Shown: positions 7,335 through 16,831, counted from the stretch's first letter. The stretch: DNA of 64,000 nt from Parabacteroides merdae ATCC 43184 (GCF_025151215.1 NZ_CP102286.1:1984001-2048000), one strand, 5' to 3'. The notes: generated from the letters alone by a model not told the origin. Translations and numbers: made by a program.

Positions 7335-7338
7335 GGAA

Positions 7339-8013
7339 ATGAAATATTATATTCTCTTACTTGGATTATGTTTGCTTGGTTGTAACAGTCAGCCAAGTAA
7401 ACAAGATAAATCTATCCAACCTGTAATACAGAAAGATGATAAGTTTACCAATCACTATGAACTTCCACTGACAGAATCAGAAAAAAGAGAAGTGTTACAC
7501 TATTCTGATTCTGTTTTGCAAGTGAAAGGTATAAAACTCATTGATTATAGGAATGAAATTTATCAGTATGGAGATATACGTTTTTATTGGAACAAGAAAT
7601 TTAATTACTTCTTGGCATATCCAGATTCGTTGATTCATGGGAAAGAAGCATTTCTTTGTGACGGAAATCATTTTTATAATAAGGACAGCACAATTGTATT
7701 AAATACTGGCATTGCTTACTATGATGTATTTGAAGATGATTATTCCATTTCTGAATTTTTTAAAGAGTTCATATTTGAAGGTGAATCTATTTCATATAAG
7801 CAATTTAATGATACCAATTTCTATTTGAAAGGTAAGAATAAAACAAGAACGTCATTTATTCGAATAGGAATTTATAGAGAAATTTATAATCGAAAAATTC
7901 TCATTCTTTTGGAGTTAGAATACAAGGACTGCAAACGAAAAGATGCAGAATGTATTTGGAATACCTACATTAAGAAGAAATTTCCTAGCCAACCTTTACG
8001 CAACATTATTTAA
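7339..8013 (+). CDS. Hypothetical lipoprotein (224 aa)
   Basis: The start MKYYILLLGLCLLGCNSQ is a lipoprotein signal with lipobox LLGC (Cys at residue 15). A longer frame from 7297 would run out of frame through the PBP-like relic and is rejected. The mature part has no family I recognise; it is rich in Tyr, Phe, Lys and Asp, and ends in a basic segment with KDCKRKDAECIWNTYIKKKF, where two Cys could form a disulfide. It stands directly behind the 3' relic of the PBP-like gene, in the same position that the fusion gene has behind the intact copy. Role unknown. Confidence 0.65.
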   Translation: MKYYILLLGLCLLGCNSQPSKQDKSIQPVIQKDDKFTNHYELPLTESEKREVLHYSDSVLQVKGIKLIDYRNEIYQYGDIRFYWNKKFNYFLAYPDSLIHGKEAFLCDGNHFYNKDSTIVLNTGIAYYDVFEDDYSISEFFKEFIFEGESISYKQFNDTNFYLKGKNKTRTSFIRIGIYREIYNRKILILLELEYKDCKRKDAECIWNTYIKKKFPSQPLRNII

Positions 8014-8059
8014 CAATACAAGTCAATTTATTGCATTTCTGTTTCCTATCCCAGCATAT

Positions 8060-9808
8060 TTAACTCAAATGTTTCGTCAAGTTTTTCTCATTCAACAAAT
8101 TACACACATCTAATATATTAATTCCTAATTCAGCACATCTATTCACTGTATATCGTTCTGCATACATTTCCTGCAATTCATCCATACTAAAAATTTCATC
8201 TGCATCCACATTAGTGCCGTTCACTCCTACTTTTATCTGCTCATTATGATTACAAGTTATATATTCCATTATGGAAATATCATATAATTCATTCAAGAAA
8301 AAATCATAAGTCATACTTCCTGTGGATATATGACACCTCTGTTCAAGTATCTGCTTAATCAAATCATATCTATCTTTTCTACCCTGTTCAGTCTGTAAAT
8401 AGTCAGATAATTGTTTAAGCGTATATACATCATTGTTATATCGTACCTCATCTGATAACATATCATTGATAAACAAATATTTATAAACATCTACTTCCTT
8501 AAATAATTTACTATTATCACACGATATACTAGCATTTACTCGTTTTGATTCTGTTTTTTCAACATCTGTCACACCTGCAACTATATCTATCTTATTATCC
8601 ATAGATAATTGCAGATACACTTCATCTACCATCTTTGTTGATTTGTGTCCTACCATATACTTAATAACATCCTTAGATATACCATTTAAGAATGAATTAG
8701 TAACAAAAGTATATCTACCAATATGAGAGCGCATTTGTTCATAGATTGGCTTACCGTCAACTAATCTATCTAAGTTTGCCAACAAAGCAATTTTCCTCAA
8801 ACGACTATTATATGTACTTGTCACTGGTTCTTCTAAGCCTTTTGGGTATTTAGACAATATAGGTTTGATCTTGTCTGCTTTAATAAAAGCATCCACCCCC
8901 TTCTTTTGGGTTTTAATCACAAATACATTCCGTCTCTCATCATATATATAATCGTCCTCAAATAGCTTAATAACATCAGACTTTCTTGTACCAGCTAAGC
9001 ACTGAACTACAAATAAATCCCTTGTTTCTATTAGTTTTTCATTATCTAATTGAAGATTTGCCAGTTTATCTATTTCTTCTTCCGTCAGTACAATTCTGAC
9101 CGTTTCTTTTTCGTTTCTATTTTTATAAAGCCTAAAAGATCTCATACCGCTTTCAGCATAACTAAATGGAATATTATGCTTACTATCAGCTTCTTTCAAC
9201 AACATTTCAAACATACTAAAGACAGTCTTGATAGTTTTATTCTTACTACCTACATCTATATACGATTGCTGATAGCTATTAAAAGTTTCCAAATTCATAT
9301 TGTTCCAACTATCTGATATACCATTAGCTTTTAAAAAACGTCTGAATTTATTAACATTCCCATGATATATTTTTTTAGTCGAATCACCAATATTCAAATT
9401 CTCACTTATAAATCCATCCATTGCATAAGTTGCTGGCTTAACGCTTACATTTCTCATTTTTATCTGACCTTTATAAATTTTGTCTTTCAATATGTTCAAA
9501 CTATCCGCTATTTTATCTGGATTGTCACAAAAATACTTCTTGCACTCTGAAAAAGAAACTTTCAACTCATTTATTTTATTATTAGCAATCTCATTATTTC
9601 TATTATCCAATTCAGGCAAACGGAAACTCACATAAGCTTCCTGCTTCTCCTTATTCCAATGTTCAGGATAAACTTTTACACCCGTTGCTAATTTTAGCTG
9701 TTTCCCATTAATACGGACAACTAAATAGATATTGGTTGGCTTATTGGCTTTAGGTTGTCGTAAATTAAATCTTGCCTGCATTTCATTAATAAAAACCTGC
9801 TGTTCCAT
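8060..9808 (-). CDS. Tyrosine integrase of the mobile element (582 aa)
   Basis: A full-length tyrosine recombinase. The N-terminal arm-binding domain (residues 1-110; IYLVVRINGKQLKLATGVKVYPEHWN) is followed by a SAM-like core-binding domain (about 130-230) and the catalytic domain: Arg in AGTRKSD (about 272), Lys in KTQKKG, SHIGRYTF (about 360), GHKS, and the Tyr nucleophile in VYLQLS (about 397). A C-terminal extension of about 180 residues goes beyond the catalytic tyrosine, longer than usual, and has no recognised domain. It is the last gene of the AT-rich region and is transcribed inward, which is the normal layout for the integrase at one end of an integrative element. It probably catalyses insertion and excision between att sites. 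Confidence 0.9.
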   Translation of the reverse strand: MEQQVFINEMQARFNLRQPKANKPTNIYLVVRINGKQLKLATGVKVYPEHWNKEKQEAYVSFRLPELDNRNNEIANNKINELKVSFSECKKYFCDNPDKIADSLNILKDKIYKGQIKMRNVSVKPATYAMDGFISENLNIGDSTKKIYHGNVNKFRRFLKANGISDSWNNMNLETFNSYQQSYIDVGSKNKTIKTVFSMFEMLLKEADSKHNIPFSYAESGMRSFRLYKNRNEKETVRIVLTEEEIDKLANLQLDNEKLIETRDLFVVQCLAGTRKSDVIKLFEDDYIYDERRNVFVIKTQKKGVDAFIKADKIKPILSKYPKGLEEPVTSTYNSRLRKIALLANLDRLVDGKPIYEQMRSHIGRYTFVTNSFLNGISKDVIKYMVGHKSTKMVDEVYLQLSMDNKIDIVAGVTDVEKTESKRVNASISCDNSKLFKEVDVYKYLFINDMLSDEVRYNNDVYTLKQLSDYLQTEQGRKDRYDLIKQILEQRCHISTGSMTYDFFLNELYDISIMEYITCNHNEQIKVGVNGTNVDADEIFSMDELQEMYAERYTVNRCAELGINILDVCNLLNEKNLTKHLS

Positions 9809-9932
9809 CCCTGTTATTCAAATTGGTTCTTCACTTTTGTTCTTTGTTTTCGTTCTTTTTATCAGATCTACGCTACCCAGTTTCAAAACAGCATTCATAT
9901 ATACATTTGATATTCAGCGAAAAAACTTTTTG
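9809..9932. other. Probable right boundary of the mobile element
   Basis: The AT-rich sequence and foreign genes end here: the integrase gene starts at 9808 and a normal housekeeping promoter begins at 9933. An att site should lie in this interval, but the left end of the element is outside the window, so the repeated core cannot be identified. Confidence 0.45.
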
Positions 9933-9963
9933 TTGATATAACCAAAAATTCTTTGTATCTTTG
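9933..9963 (+). promoter_or_regulatory. Promoter of glycogen synthase-like gene
   Basis: TTG at 9933-9935 and TATCTTTG at 9956-9963 with a 20-base spacer fit the Bacteroidetes consensus. The start codon is 28 bases after the -7 box. Confidence 0.65.
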
Positions 9964-9991
9964 TAGCGTCTTTATAAAACTAGTTTACAGA

Positions 9992-10810
9992 ATGGATGCA
10001 AAAAAAATCTTGTTTATAGCTCAAGAAATAACACCCTACCTTCCCGAATCAGAGATTGCAACGATATGCAGAAACCTGCCACAAGGCATACAGGAGCGTG
10101 GTCGCGAAATTAGGACTTTCATGCCCAAGTTCGGTAGCATTAACGAACGCCGCAACCAGTTGCACGAAGTAATCCGGCTTTCGGGTATGAATCTCATCAT
10201 TGATGATACCGATCACCCGCTGATCATAAAGGTAGCATCCATTCAGGCAGCCCGCATGCAAGTATACTTCATTGATAATGAAGATTTCTTCCAAAGAAAA
10301 CATACTATCAGCGACGATGATGGAAACGAATACGAGGATAACGACGACCGTTCGATCTTCTACGTTCGTGGTGTATTGGAAACAGTGAAAAAACTCCGTT
10401 GGATACCGGACGTCATTCACTGTCATGGTTGGATGTCAGCGCTAACAGCCCTGTACATCAAACGTATGTATGCTGACGATCCTTGCCTCAAAGATGCAAA
10501 GATCGTATACTCTATTTATAACGATGACTTCAAAACACCGTTCAGAAAAGAATTTGCAAGCAAGTTAAAAATGGATGGAGCCAAGGACAGCGACCTGAAA
10601 GGCATCAAAGCCGATACAAGCTTCACCGGGCTGACCAAGCTCGCCATCGATTTCGCAGATGGTGTGATACAGGGTAGTGAAACGATCAATCAAGATGTGT
10701 TGGATTATATTGCCACTAAAAAGCACACTCCATTCCTGCCTTATCAGTCGCCGGACGTTTATATGGATAAATTCAACGAATTCTACGATGTCATATTAGG
10801 CACAAAATAA
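9992..10810 (+). CDS. Half-length GT5 glycogen/starch synthase-like protein
   Basis: A 272-residue protein that matches only the N-terminal Rossmann half of GT5 glycogen synthases: KILFIAQEITPYLPESEIA, RTFMPKFG, then PDVIHCHGWMSAL and a closing IQGSETINQDVLDYI. The C-terminal nucleotide-sugar-binding half (about 200 residues) is absent. The K-T-G-G-L loop that contacts ADP-glucose reads PESEIA, so key residues are lost as well. Similar half-size proteins are conserved in Bacteroidales next to DUF4270 genes and are generally labelled glycogen synthase, but this protein is unlikely to be a synthase alone. It could be a regulatory subunit or a glycan-binding protein. The ATG at 9992 is used; the frame is open upstream into the promoter. 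Confidence 0.75.
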   Translation: MDAKKILFIAQEITPYLPESEIATICRNLPQGIQERGREIRTFMPKFGSINERRNQLHEVIRLSGMNLIIDDTDHPLIIKVASIQAARMQVYFIDNEDFFQRKHTISDDDGNEYEDNDDRSIFYVRGVLETVKKLRWIPDVIHCHGWMSALTALYIKRMYADDPCLKDAKIVYSIYNDDFKTPFRKEFASKLKMDGAKDSDLKGIKADTSFTGLTKLAIDFADGVIQGSETINQDVLDYIATKKHTPFLPYQSPDVYMDKFNEFYDVILGTK

Positions 10811-10820
10811 ATTTAGAGAC

Positions 10821-12197
10821 ATGAAAATCAAGCTTTTTATACTTGGCCTGAGTCTCGGAATCTCGATTCTGAGCGGGTGTAATGATGATTTGACGCAGGT
10901 AGGAACAGGTATTCAACCGGAGAATGACAGACCGCTGGTATATGCGGACACATTTTACATGAAAGCAAAAACATTACAGACTGATTCTGTCTATGCCCGG
11001 ACAATTTACGGTTCATTAGGGGAAATATACGATCCTTTGTACGGAAACCTGAAGTCTGATTTTATGTGCCAGTTCTACTGTCCGGAAAATTTCCGGTTCA
11101 GGTATACACCCTACAACGGCATAATAGATTCGGTCGAATTTAAAATATATTATAGCCGAAGCTGGACAGGTGATTCTCTAACTCCGATGCGTGCACAACT
11201 ATACGAAGTAACAACTCCGCTAACGAGAGATTTTTATACGAATATCGATCCGGAACAATACTGCAATATGCAGAAATCATTAGGTATGCAGACATATACG
11301 GCACGTGATCTAAGTGTTTCGGACTCTCTTTGGAATGATAAAAATTCAAACAACGTACTGACTTATCAACCGAGAATAACCATCCGCATGCCCCAGGAAG
11401 TAGGTCAACGTTTCTATGACGCGACAATCAAAACTCCGGAAGTTTTTAATGACCAGAATACGTTCAATCAGTTCTTTCCCGGTATTTATGTCACAAATAC
11501 ATACGGTACAGGAAACATCCTGAACATTGAAAGTACCCAGATGAACATTTACTATAAGCACACGGTAAAAGGCTCTGCCGACCAGGATTCAATCGTACAG
11601 GCTTGGGAGACTTTCAGTGCGACATCTGAAGTTATCCAGTTGAACAGATTCAAGAATACAGACATCAGCCATCTGCTGGAACCCAATGATAGCATCGCTT
11701 ATCTGAAAAGTCCGGCAGGCGTATATACCCAGTTGACAATCCCGGCACAAGATATTGCTCCTATTATCCAAGGACGTATTGTCAGCAATGTGGACCTTTC
11801 TTTAAAAGCCCTTCCGCAAGAAGACTGGAAATTTGCATTTGAAGCTCCCGCTAACGTGCTGATACTCCCAAAGGATTCTATGGATACATTCTTTAGAAAC
11901 AATAATGTAGAAAATAACATCACTTCCTTCCGGGGATCTTATGTGGCTTCGACCCGAACCTACTCATTTGGAAACATAGCCAAGCTGCTTAAAACCCACA
12001 TAGAGAACTCTCCGGATGAAGATCTGGTTATCAACGTTATCCCCGTACAGCGCAGAGTAGGAACGACAACCAACTACTACGGGCAGACAAGCGAATACAC
12101 TGTCGCCATCGAGAACTATTTGAAACCTTCCGGTGTAAAACTACGTATCGACAAAGACGCAATGGAAATGCGTATCGTAACAATTGAATATAGATAA
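10821..12197 (+). CDS. DUF4270 lipoprotein
   Basis: A 458-residue exported protein whose N-terminus MKIKLFILGLSLGISILSGC is a lipoprotein signal (lipobox LSGC, Cys20). The mature part follows the DUF4270 family: NDDLTQVGTGIQPENDRPLV, then YGSLGEIYDPLYGNLKSDFM and many beta-strands up to the C-terminus. The function of this Bacteroidetes family is not established; being a surface-anchored, beta-rich lipoprotein it is likely extracytoplasmic. It begins 10 bases after the glycogen synthase-like gene and ends at a bidirectional terminator, so the two form one operon. Conservation of this pair suggests a link to glycan metabolism or its control, but no catalytic signature is visible. Confidence 0.85.
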   Translation: MKIKLFILGLSLGISILSGCNDDLTQVGTGIQPENDRPLVYADTFYMKAKTLQTDSVYARTIYGSLGEIYDPLYGNLKSDFMCQFYCPENFRFRYTPYNGIIDSVEFKIYYSRSWTGDSLTPMRAQLYEVTTPLTRDFYTNIDPEQYCNMQKSLGMQTYTARDLSVSDSLWNDKNSNNVLTYQPRITIRMPQEVGQRFYDATIKTPEVFNDQNTFNQFFPGIYVTNTYGTGNILNIESTQMNIYYKHTVKGSADQDSIVQAWETFSATSEVIQLNRFKNTDISHLLEPNDSIAYLKSPAGVYTQLTIPAQDIAPIIQGRIVSNVDLSLKALPQEDWKFAFEAPANVLILPKDSMDTFFRNNNVENNITSFRGSYVASTRTYSFGNIAKLLKTHIENSPDEDLVINVIPVQRRVGTTTNYYGQTSEYTVAIENYLKPSGVKLRIDKDAMEMRIVTIEYR

Positions 12198-12231
12198 GCA
12201 AGACTGACTATTTATTATCTATCAGATATAA

Positions 12232-12267
12232 AAAAACCGGGGTTCCTTTTAGGGAATCCCGGTTTTC
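12232..12267. terminator. Bidirectional terminator between convergent operons
   Basis: AAAACCGGGGTTCC and GGGAATCCCGGTTTT form a strong GC-rich stem (with one bulge) with flanking A and T runs, between the DUF4270 gene and the convergent GH57 gene. Confidence 0.85.
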
Positions 12268-12283
12268 ATTTATTACTTTACCT

Positions 12284-13591
12284 TTATTCAGCAGCCGTTT
12301 TTTTCGCTGCTTTTTTCTTATACTTATCAAGCTCTTTCTGTAACTTTTCAATCTCTTCACCCTGGTTCTTAATCGTTGTAAGAAGCGAATTCAACTCTTC
12401 GTTCTCTATCTCAACAGGATACAAAGCATCTACACGGCTGATAAAATCACCTAATATATTCATATAATTGGTAAACGCATCATACGGAGAATCATAAATA
12501 CCACGATTAAGCCAAATTCCAGTTTTCTTGGTTGTCATAAAACGGAAGTTATTGCTTGCCTGCAAATAGTCCCAGTCCTGCTTGATGCGGCGATCATCAC
12601 ATAAATGAACACGACCAGCCACACTATACAATTTATTAAACGCCTCACGCTGCATCACATTACCCAGCCAACAACTCGTATCTCTTTCCTCATCGGCCCA
12701 TGACATCGGATAAGGAACATCGACTTGATCTACAGACTTGAACTTTGTCACGATTTCAGACGGAGTCGAGAATGAAATGCCCTTTTCTTTCGCACAAGCC
12801 GGCAAAGCCTTCATGAACTGCAGGATATTCGAAGACAACGGTTGTGCAATACCCAAGGCAGAAAGCTCCATAAAAATATTGATAACCTGTTCTTCTTCCG
12901 GTAACCCCGCAATCCAACCGATATATTTATCTGCAAATAACGGATATTCGCTCCAATCCGAATTAGAGAAACGCAGACTAATGTCGTCCGACAGTTTGAA
13001 ATCACGAAGCAAAATCTTCAAATTAGGATTATAGGCACAATGGTACACATAATGCGGGCTCTTCCATCCCAGCACATGTTTGGCTCCTTCGGTCAAAATC
13101 CCCTTAAATCCCATACTTGCAACAACCGATCCGATCTCATTCGAATAAATCAAACTGGAATTACGGAAAACCTTGGGAGTTTGTCCAAAAACTTGTTTGA
13201 TCTTCGCACTCATTCTGGAAACTTCTTCACGGAAACATTCTTCATTAGCCAAAGAAGAAAGCCCATGAGAATAAGGTTCGCACAAAAATTCGCAACAACC
13301 TGTGTCATTCAATTGATGCAACAGGTCTATCACAGCGGGAGAATAGATCTCCAACTGTTCCAAAGCCACACCCGAAATAGAAAAAGCGACTTTAAAAGCT
13401 CCTCCGTTATTCTTTACCATTTCAAGCAAAGTGGTCAATGCCGGAATATAAGAACGCTCTGCAATCTCCGTGATACTGCGTTCATTTTCATAATCATCAT
13501 AATAGTAATGATCCGTACCGATATCGAAACAACGATAGCGTTTCAGATGTATGATTTGATGTATTTCAAAATAAAGACAGATTGTTTTCAT
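12284..13591 (-). CDS. GH57 family glycoside hydrolase
   Basis: A 435-residue cytoplasmic protein of glycoside hydrolase family 57 (alpha-amylase / 4-alpha-glucanotransferase type). Visible features are the opening strand ICLYFEIHQ, where GH57 enzymes have the conserved F-x-x-H-Q-P, the repeated barrel strands, CEFLCEPYSHGLSSL, and the region with RNSSLIYSNEIGSVVASMGF and ILTEGAKHVLGW that carries the catalytic carboxylates in this family. The end is a lysine- and glutamate-rich coiled coil (about 400-435). It is the third gene of the debranching enzyme - GT4 - GH57 operon (16-base gap from GT4). It should cleave or rearrange alpha-1,4-glucans in intracellular glycogen metabolism. Confidence 0.88.
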   Translation of the reverse strand: MKTICLYFEIHQIIHLKRYRCFDIGTDHYYYDDYENERSITEIAERSYIPALTTLLEMVKNNGGAFKVAFSISGVALEQLEIYSPAVIDLLHQLNDTGCCEFLCEPYSHGLSSLANEECFREEVSRMSAKIKQVFGQTPKVFRNSSLIYSNEIGSVVASMGFKGILTEGAKHVLGWKSPHYVYHCAYNPNLKILLRDFKLSDDISLRFSNSDWSEYPLFADKYIGWIAGLPEEEQVINIFMELSALGIAQPLSSNILQFMKALPACAKEKGISFSTPSEIVTKFKSVDQVDVPYPMSWADEERDTSCWLGNVMQREAFNKLYSVAGRVHLCDDRRIKQDWDYLQASNNFRFMTTKKTGIWLNRGIYDSPYDAFTNYMNILGDFISRVDALYPVEIENEELNSLLTTIKNQGEEIEKLQKELDKYKKKAAKKTAAE

Positions 13592-13607
13592 ATCTAATGT
13601 TGTTTTA

Positions 13608-14876
13608 TTATTTACCGTAATTCTTTAAGACATTCTCATAAAGAGCGCGAATACGCAAGCCGACTTTTTCCCATGTGATGCCATCGACCTCTTTCTTTCC
13701 TTCCACCTGAAGATATTCGAACAAAGACGGATTCGTGCAGATCGAATAAATAGCGTCAGCCATTGCATGAATATCCCAATAGTCCGTCTTAATCACCTTG
13801 TCGAGAATTTCCCCACAACCGGACTGTTTGGAAATAATGGAAGGTGTTCCGCACTGCATGGCTTCCAACGGAGCAATCCCGAACGGTTCGGAAACAGAAG
13901 GCATCACAAAGACGTCACTGTTCTTGTAAGCTTCATATACCTGCCTTCCACGTTGAAACCCGGGAAAATGGAAACGGTCAGCAATTCCACGCTCAGCGGC
14001 CAAATTAATCATAGCGTCCAGCATATCACCCGAACCTGCCATAATGAAGCGGATATTACGTGTACGTTTCAAAACAAGCGCTGCTGCCTCGACAAAATAT
14101 TCCGGTCCTTTTTGCATGGTGATACGTCCCAGGAAAGTCACGACCTTTTCCTTTTTATGCTCCGGACGAGGAATGTCCAAAAGTTCTTGCGACAACGGAT
14201 AAACCGCATTATGCATGGCAAAACATTTCCGCGGATCCTGATGATACTCCCGGATAACCGTCTGCCGTGTCAATTCAGATACACACATAATACAATCCGC
14301 ATAATCCATACCGTTCTTTTCCGTTGCGTATACGGTCGGGTTGACCTTTCCGCGTGAACGGTCGAAATCGGTTGCATGAACATGAATGCAAAGAGGCTTA
14401 CCACTCACCATCTTAGCATGCACGCCGGCCGGATATGTCAACCAATCGTGGGCATGAATAATATCAAATTGCTGCTGGCGAGCAACGACACCCGCTATAA
14501 TCGAGAAATTATTGATCTCGTCATGCAGGTTAGCAGGATACCCTCCGGCAAACTCCATACACCCCAAATCATTTACATTCAGATATGAGAAATCGGCATA
14601 GATATGGTCACGGAAAGCATAATATTGCTCTGGCGTCATATAATTGGGAAGCCTGGACTTCAAATAATCATAATTGACATCCCGCCATACGACAGGTACT
14701 TGATTCATACCTATAATATTCAGGAAACCTTCTTCTTCACCGGTAGGCTTCGGCAAACAGAAAGTCGTTTCCACATCATTCTGCAGACTCAGACCTTTAG
14801 TAATACCATAAGAGGCAACCGCAAGACCACCATATATTTTGGGAGGAAATTCCCATCCAAACATTAACACTTTCAT
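13608..14876 (-). CDS. GT4 glycosyltransferase (glycogen synthesis type)
   Basis: A 422-residue GT-B fold glycosyltransferase of family 4. The N-terminal half has MKVLMFGWEFPPKIYGGLAV, a glycine-rich sugar-nucleotide loop, and FDIIHAHDWLTYPAG; the C-terminal half has VTFLGRITMQKGPEYFVEA and the EPFGIAPLEAMQCGTP signature with the conserved E-x7-E pair. An upstream in-frame ATG would add six residues, but AAAGGAGGAGC stands five bases before the ATG at 14876 as a strong ribosome binding site. Located between the debranching enzyme and the GH57 gene, it is the best candidate in this locus for the working glycogen synthase, since the GT5-like protein at 9992 is only half a protein. Donor sugar is not known from sequence. 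Confidence 0.88.
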   Translation of the reverse strand: MKVLMFGWEFPPKIYGGLAVASYGITKGLSLQNDVETTFCLPKPTGEEEGFLNIIGMNQVPVVWRDVNYDYLKSRLPNYMTPEQYYAFRDHIYADFSYLNVNDLGCMEFAGGYPANLHDEINNFSIIAGVVARQQQFDIIHAHDWLTYPAGVHAKMVSGKPLCIHVHATDFDRSRGKVNPTVYATEKNGMDYADCIMCVSELTRQTVIREYHQDPRKCFAMHNAVYPLSQELLDIPRPEHKKEKVVTFLGRITMQKGPEYFVEAAALVLKRTRNIRFIMAGSGDMLDAMINLAAERGIADRFHFPGFQRGRQVYEAYKNSDVFVMPSVSEPFGIAPLEAMQCGTPSIISKQSGCGEILDKVIKTDYWDIHAMADAIYSICTNPSLFEYLQVEGKKEVDGITWEKVGLRIRALYENVLKNYGK

Positions 14877-14890
14877 ACAGGCTCCTCCTT

Positions 14891-16831
14891 TCAATAGTTA
14901 TATTTGCTTAATAAGTATAATATTCTCAATATTTCTGCAACATTCATTGCGAATGATATAGCTCCACGCCCCTTGAACGGAGGATTACCGTCAAACAATT
15001 CTGAAATGGACCCGATACAATGAGACGACATTTCATCTTCGTACCCAATCAGATAACGTTCGATAAACCCTATACCGCTCATCTTATAGATACGAAGATA
15101 TGCCTCAAAATAGAAACCTGCCAGCCAAGGCCAGGCCGTTCCCTGATGATAAGCATAATCACGCTGGATCTGAGGACCGACATAATTAGGATTATACCCA
15201 CCGCTCTTCGGGCTCAAGGAACGGAGTCCTTTAGGAGTAAGCAACTCTTTCGTCACAATATCGAGTACACCTTTTTTCTGGCTGGAATTCAAAGGAGAAT
15301 AATCAAATGCCACGGCAAATATCATATTCGGACGCACACTCCACTCCATCATGTTACCATCGACATAATCGAGCAAATAGCCATATTCATTCAAGAACAC
15401 ATTGACAAACGACTTCCCGCTTTTCTCGGCCAAAGCTCCCAATGATTCAGCCAAAGCATTATTTCCGGCCTCACCCGACAATTCTCCTGCAAACCGCAAA
15501 GCGTTATACCACAATGTATTGATCTCAACAATATATCCTGTACGCGGAATAACGGGATGTCCGTTAACCGTCGAGTTCATCCATGTTACAGCCCTATTCG
15601 TCCCATAGGTATAAAGCAATCCATTATCATGCAGAATCAGATTCGGATGTTTATCCTGACAGAGGAACCTCATGATATCTTCCAACAATACACCATATTT
15701 CTCGCGGCATGCCTCACGTGAAACCATTTTAGCATATTGCTGAATGCACCAAACAGCCCAAAGCAAGATATCGGGATGCTCCATTTCATAAATCTTGATC
15801 TGGCTCGGTTCATTACGGATAAAATTATAAATCGCCTTACAGGCCGTTTCCATTACCATTTCAAACTTGGAAACCTCATTGATAGCCAAAGTCAGCCCCG
15901 GCAAAGAAATAAACAAATCGCGTGCCCTGCACTTGAACCACGGATAACCGGCTAAAATATAAAATTCATTTTCCTGCTTATTTAAGAATTGATGTGCTGC
16001 ATTGATCAGGCAATGTCGGAAAGTATCGCGAGGTGTACGTTCTTCAACCTCGTCTTCAAAAGTCTTTTTTAACGAACGAGTTCCTATTTCAGAAACCCCA
16101 CCGGAAAAGACGATGCTTTCCCCTTTCTTTATCTCAACCTCAAAATATCCGGGAACATACAGATCTTCGTTAAAGTCATAGCCTCTCTCCTGCTCTTTCG
16201 GATATTCGATACCCCGATACCAATCAGGCAGATAATGAAACTCATTCTTTTTGTTCAGTTGCATATACAATTCAGGATAGCCCGGATACATACAGGTTTT
16301 GATACCATTCGACACAACCTGATATTCGCGACTGGCCTGGGCATTCTCGTGTGTATATTCACGGACACTGCGAAACGCTAAAAACGGACGCAAGCGCAAT
16401 GTTGTTGCCGAATGGGCATCCAACAACGTATAACGGATCAAGATTCGATTCTCATGATGCACAAACAACTTCTCTTTTTTCAGAATAACACCTCCTACAC
16501 GATAGATCGTCGTAGGAACTTTCTCGCATTCGAACTCACGAATGTACTTATGACCTCTCGGACTGTAATTATCCCCCTGATACTTATGAAGCCCCAAGTT
16601 AAATTCGGCACCATGCTGTATGACAGTTTCATCCAATGACGACAACAATACGTGATTCTCATCATCCAGTTCCGGAACCGGAATTACAAGTAATCCGTGA
16701 TATTTTCTTGTGTTGCAATCAACGATAGTTGTACAATGATAGGCTCCCGAACGATTCGTACGAAGAATTTCTCTTGGCAGCGCTTCTTCCAGGTTCGTCA
16801 TAAGAGTCTTGTCAAATTTAAGATAACTCAT
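14891..16831 (-). CDS. Glycogen debranching enzyme (amylo-alpha-1,6-glucosidase)
   Basis: A 646-residue cytoplasmic enzyme. Residues 1-240 form the N-terminal debranching domain (REILRTNRSGAYHCTTIVDC, then RKYHGLLV), and about 280-640 form the (alpha/alpha)6 barrel of the GDE C-terminal domain with FLNKQENEFYILAGYPWFKC, GLTLAINE, GTNRAVTWMN and YHQGTAWPWLAGF. It removes alpha-1,6 branch stubs from glycogen. It is the first gene of a three-gene minus-strand operon with GT4 (14-base gap) and GH57, driven by a promoter at 16899-16928. The presence of debranching, synthetic and GH57 activities together points to a storage-polysaccharide turnover locus. Confidence 0.92.
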   Translation of the reverse strand: MSYLKFDKTLMTNLEEALPREILRTNRSGAYHCTTIVDCNTRKYHGLLVIPVPELDDENHVLLSSLDETVIQHGAEFNLGLHKYQGDNYSPRGHKYIREFECEKVPTTIYRVGGVILKKEKLFVHHENRILIRYTLLDAHSATTLRLRPFLAFRSVREYTHENAQASREYQVVSNGIKTCMYPGYPELYMQLNKKNEFHYLPDWYRGIEYPKEQERGYDFNEDLYVPGYFEVEIKKGESIVFSGGVSEIGTRSLKKTFEDEVEERTPRDTFRHCLINAAHQFLNKQENEFYILAGYPWFKCRARDLFISLPGLTLAINEVSKFEMVMETACKAIYNFIRNEPSQIKIYEMEHPDILLWAVWCIQQYAKMVSREACREKYGVLLEDIMRFLCQDKHPNLILHDNGLLYTYGTNRAVTWMNSTVNGHPVIPRTGYIVEINTLWYNALRFAGELSGEAGNNALAESLGALAEKSGKSFVNVFLNEYGYLLDYVDGNMMEWSVRPNMIFAVAFDYSPLNSSQKKGVLDIVTKELLTPKGLRSLSPKSGGYNPNYVGPQIQRDYAYHQGTAWPWLAGFYFEAYLRIYKMSGIGFIERYLIGYEDEMSSHCIGSISELFDGNPPFKGRGAISFAMNVAEILRILYLLSKYNY

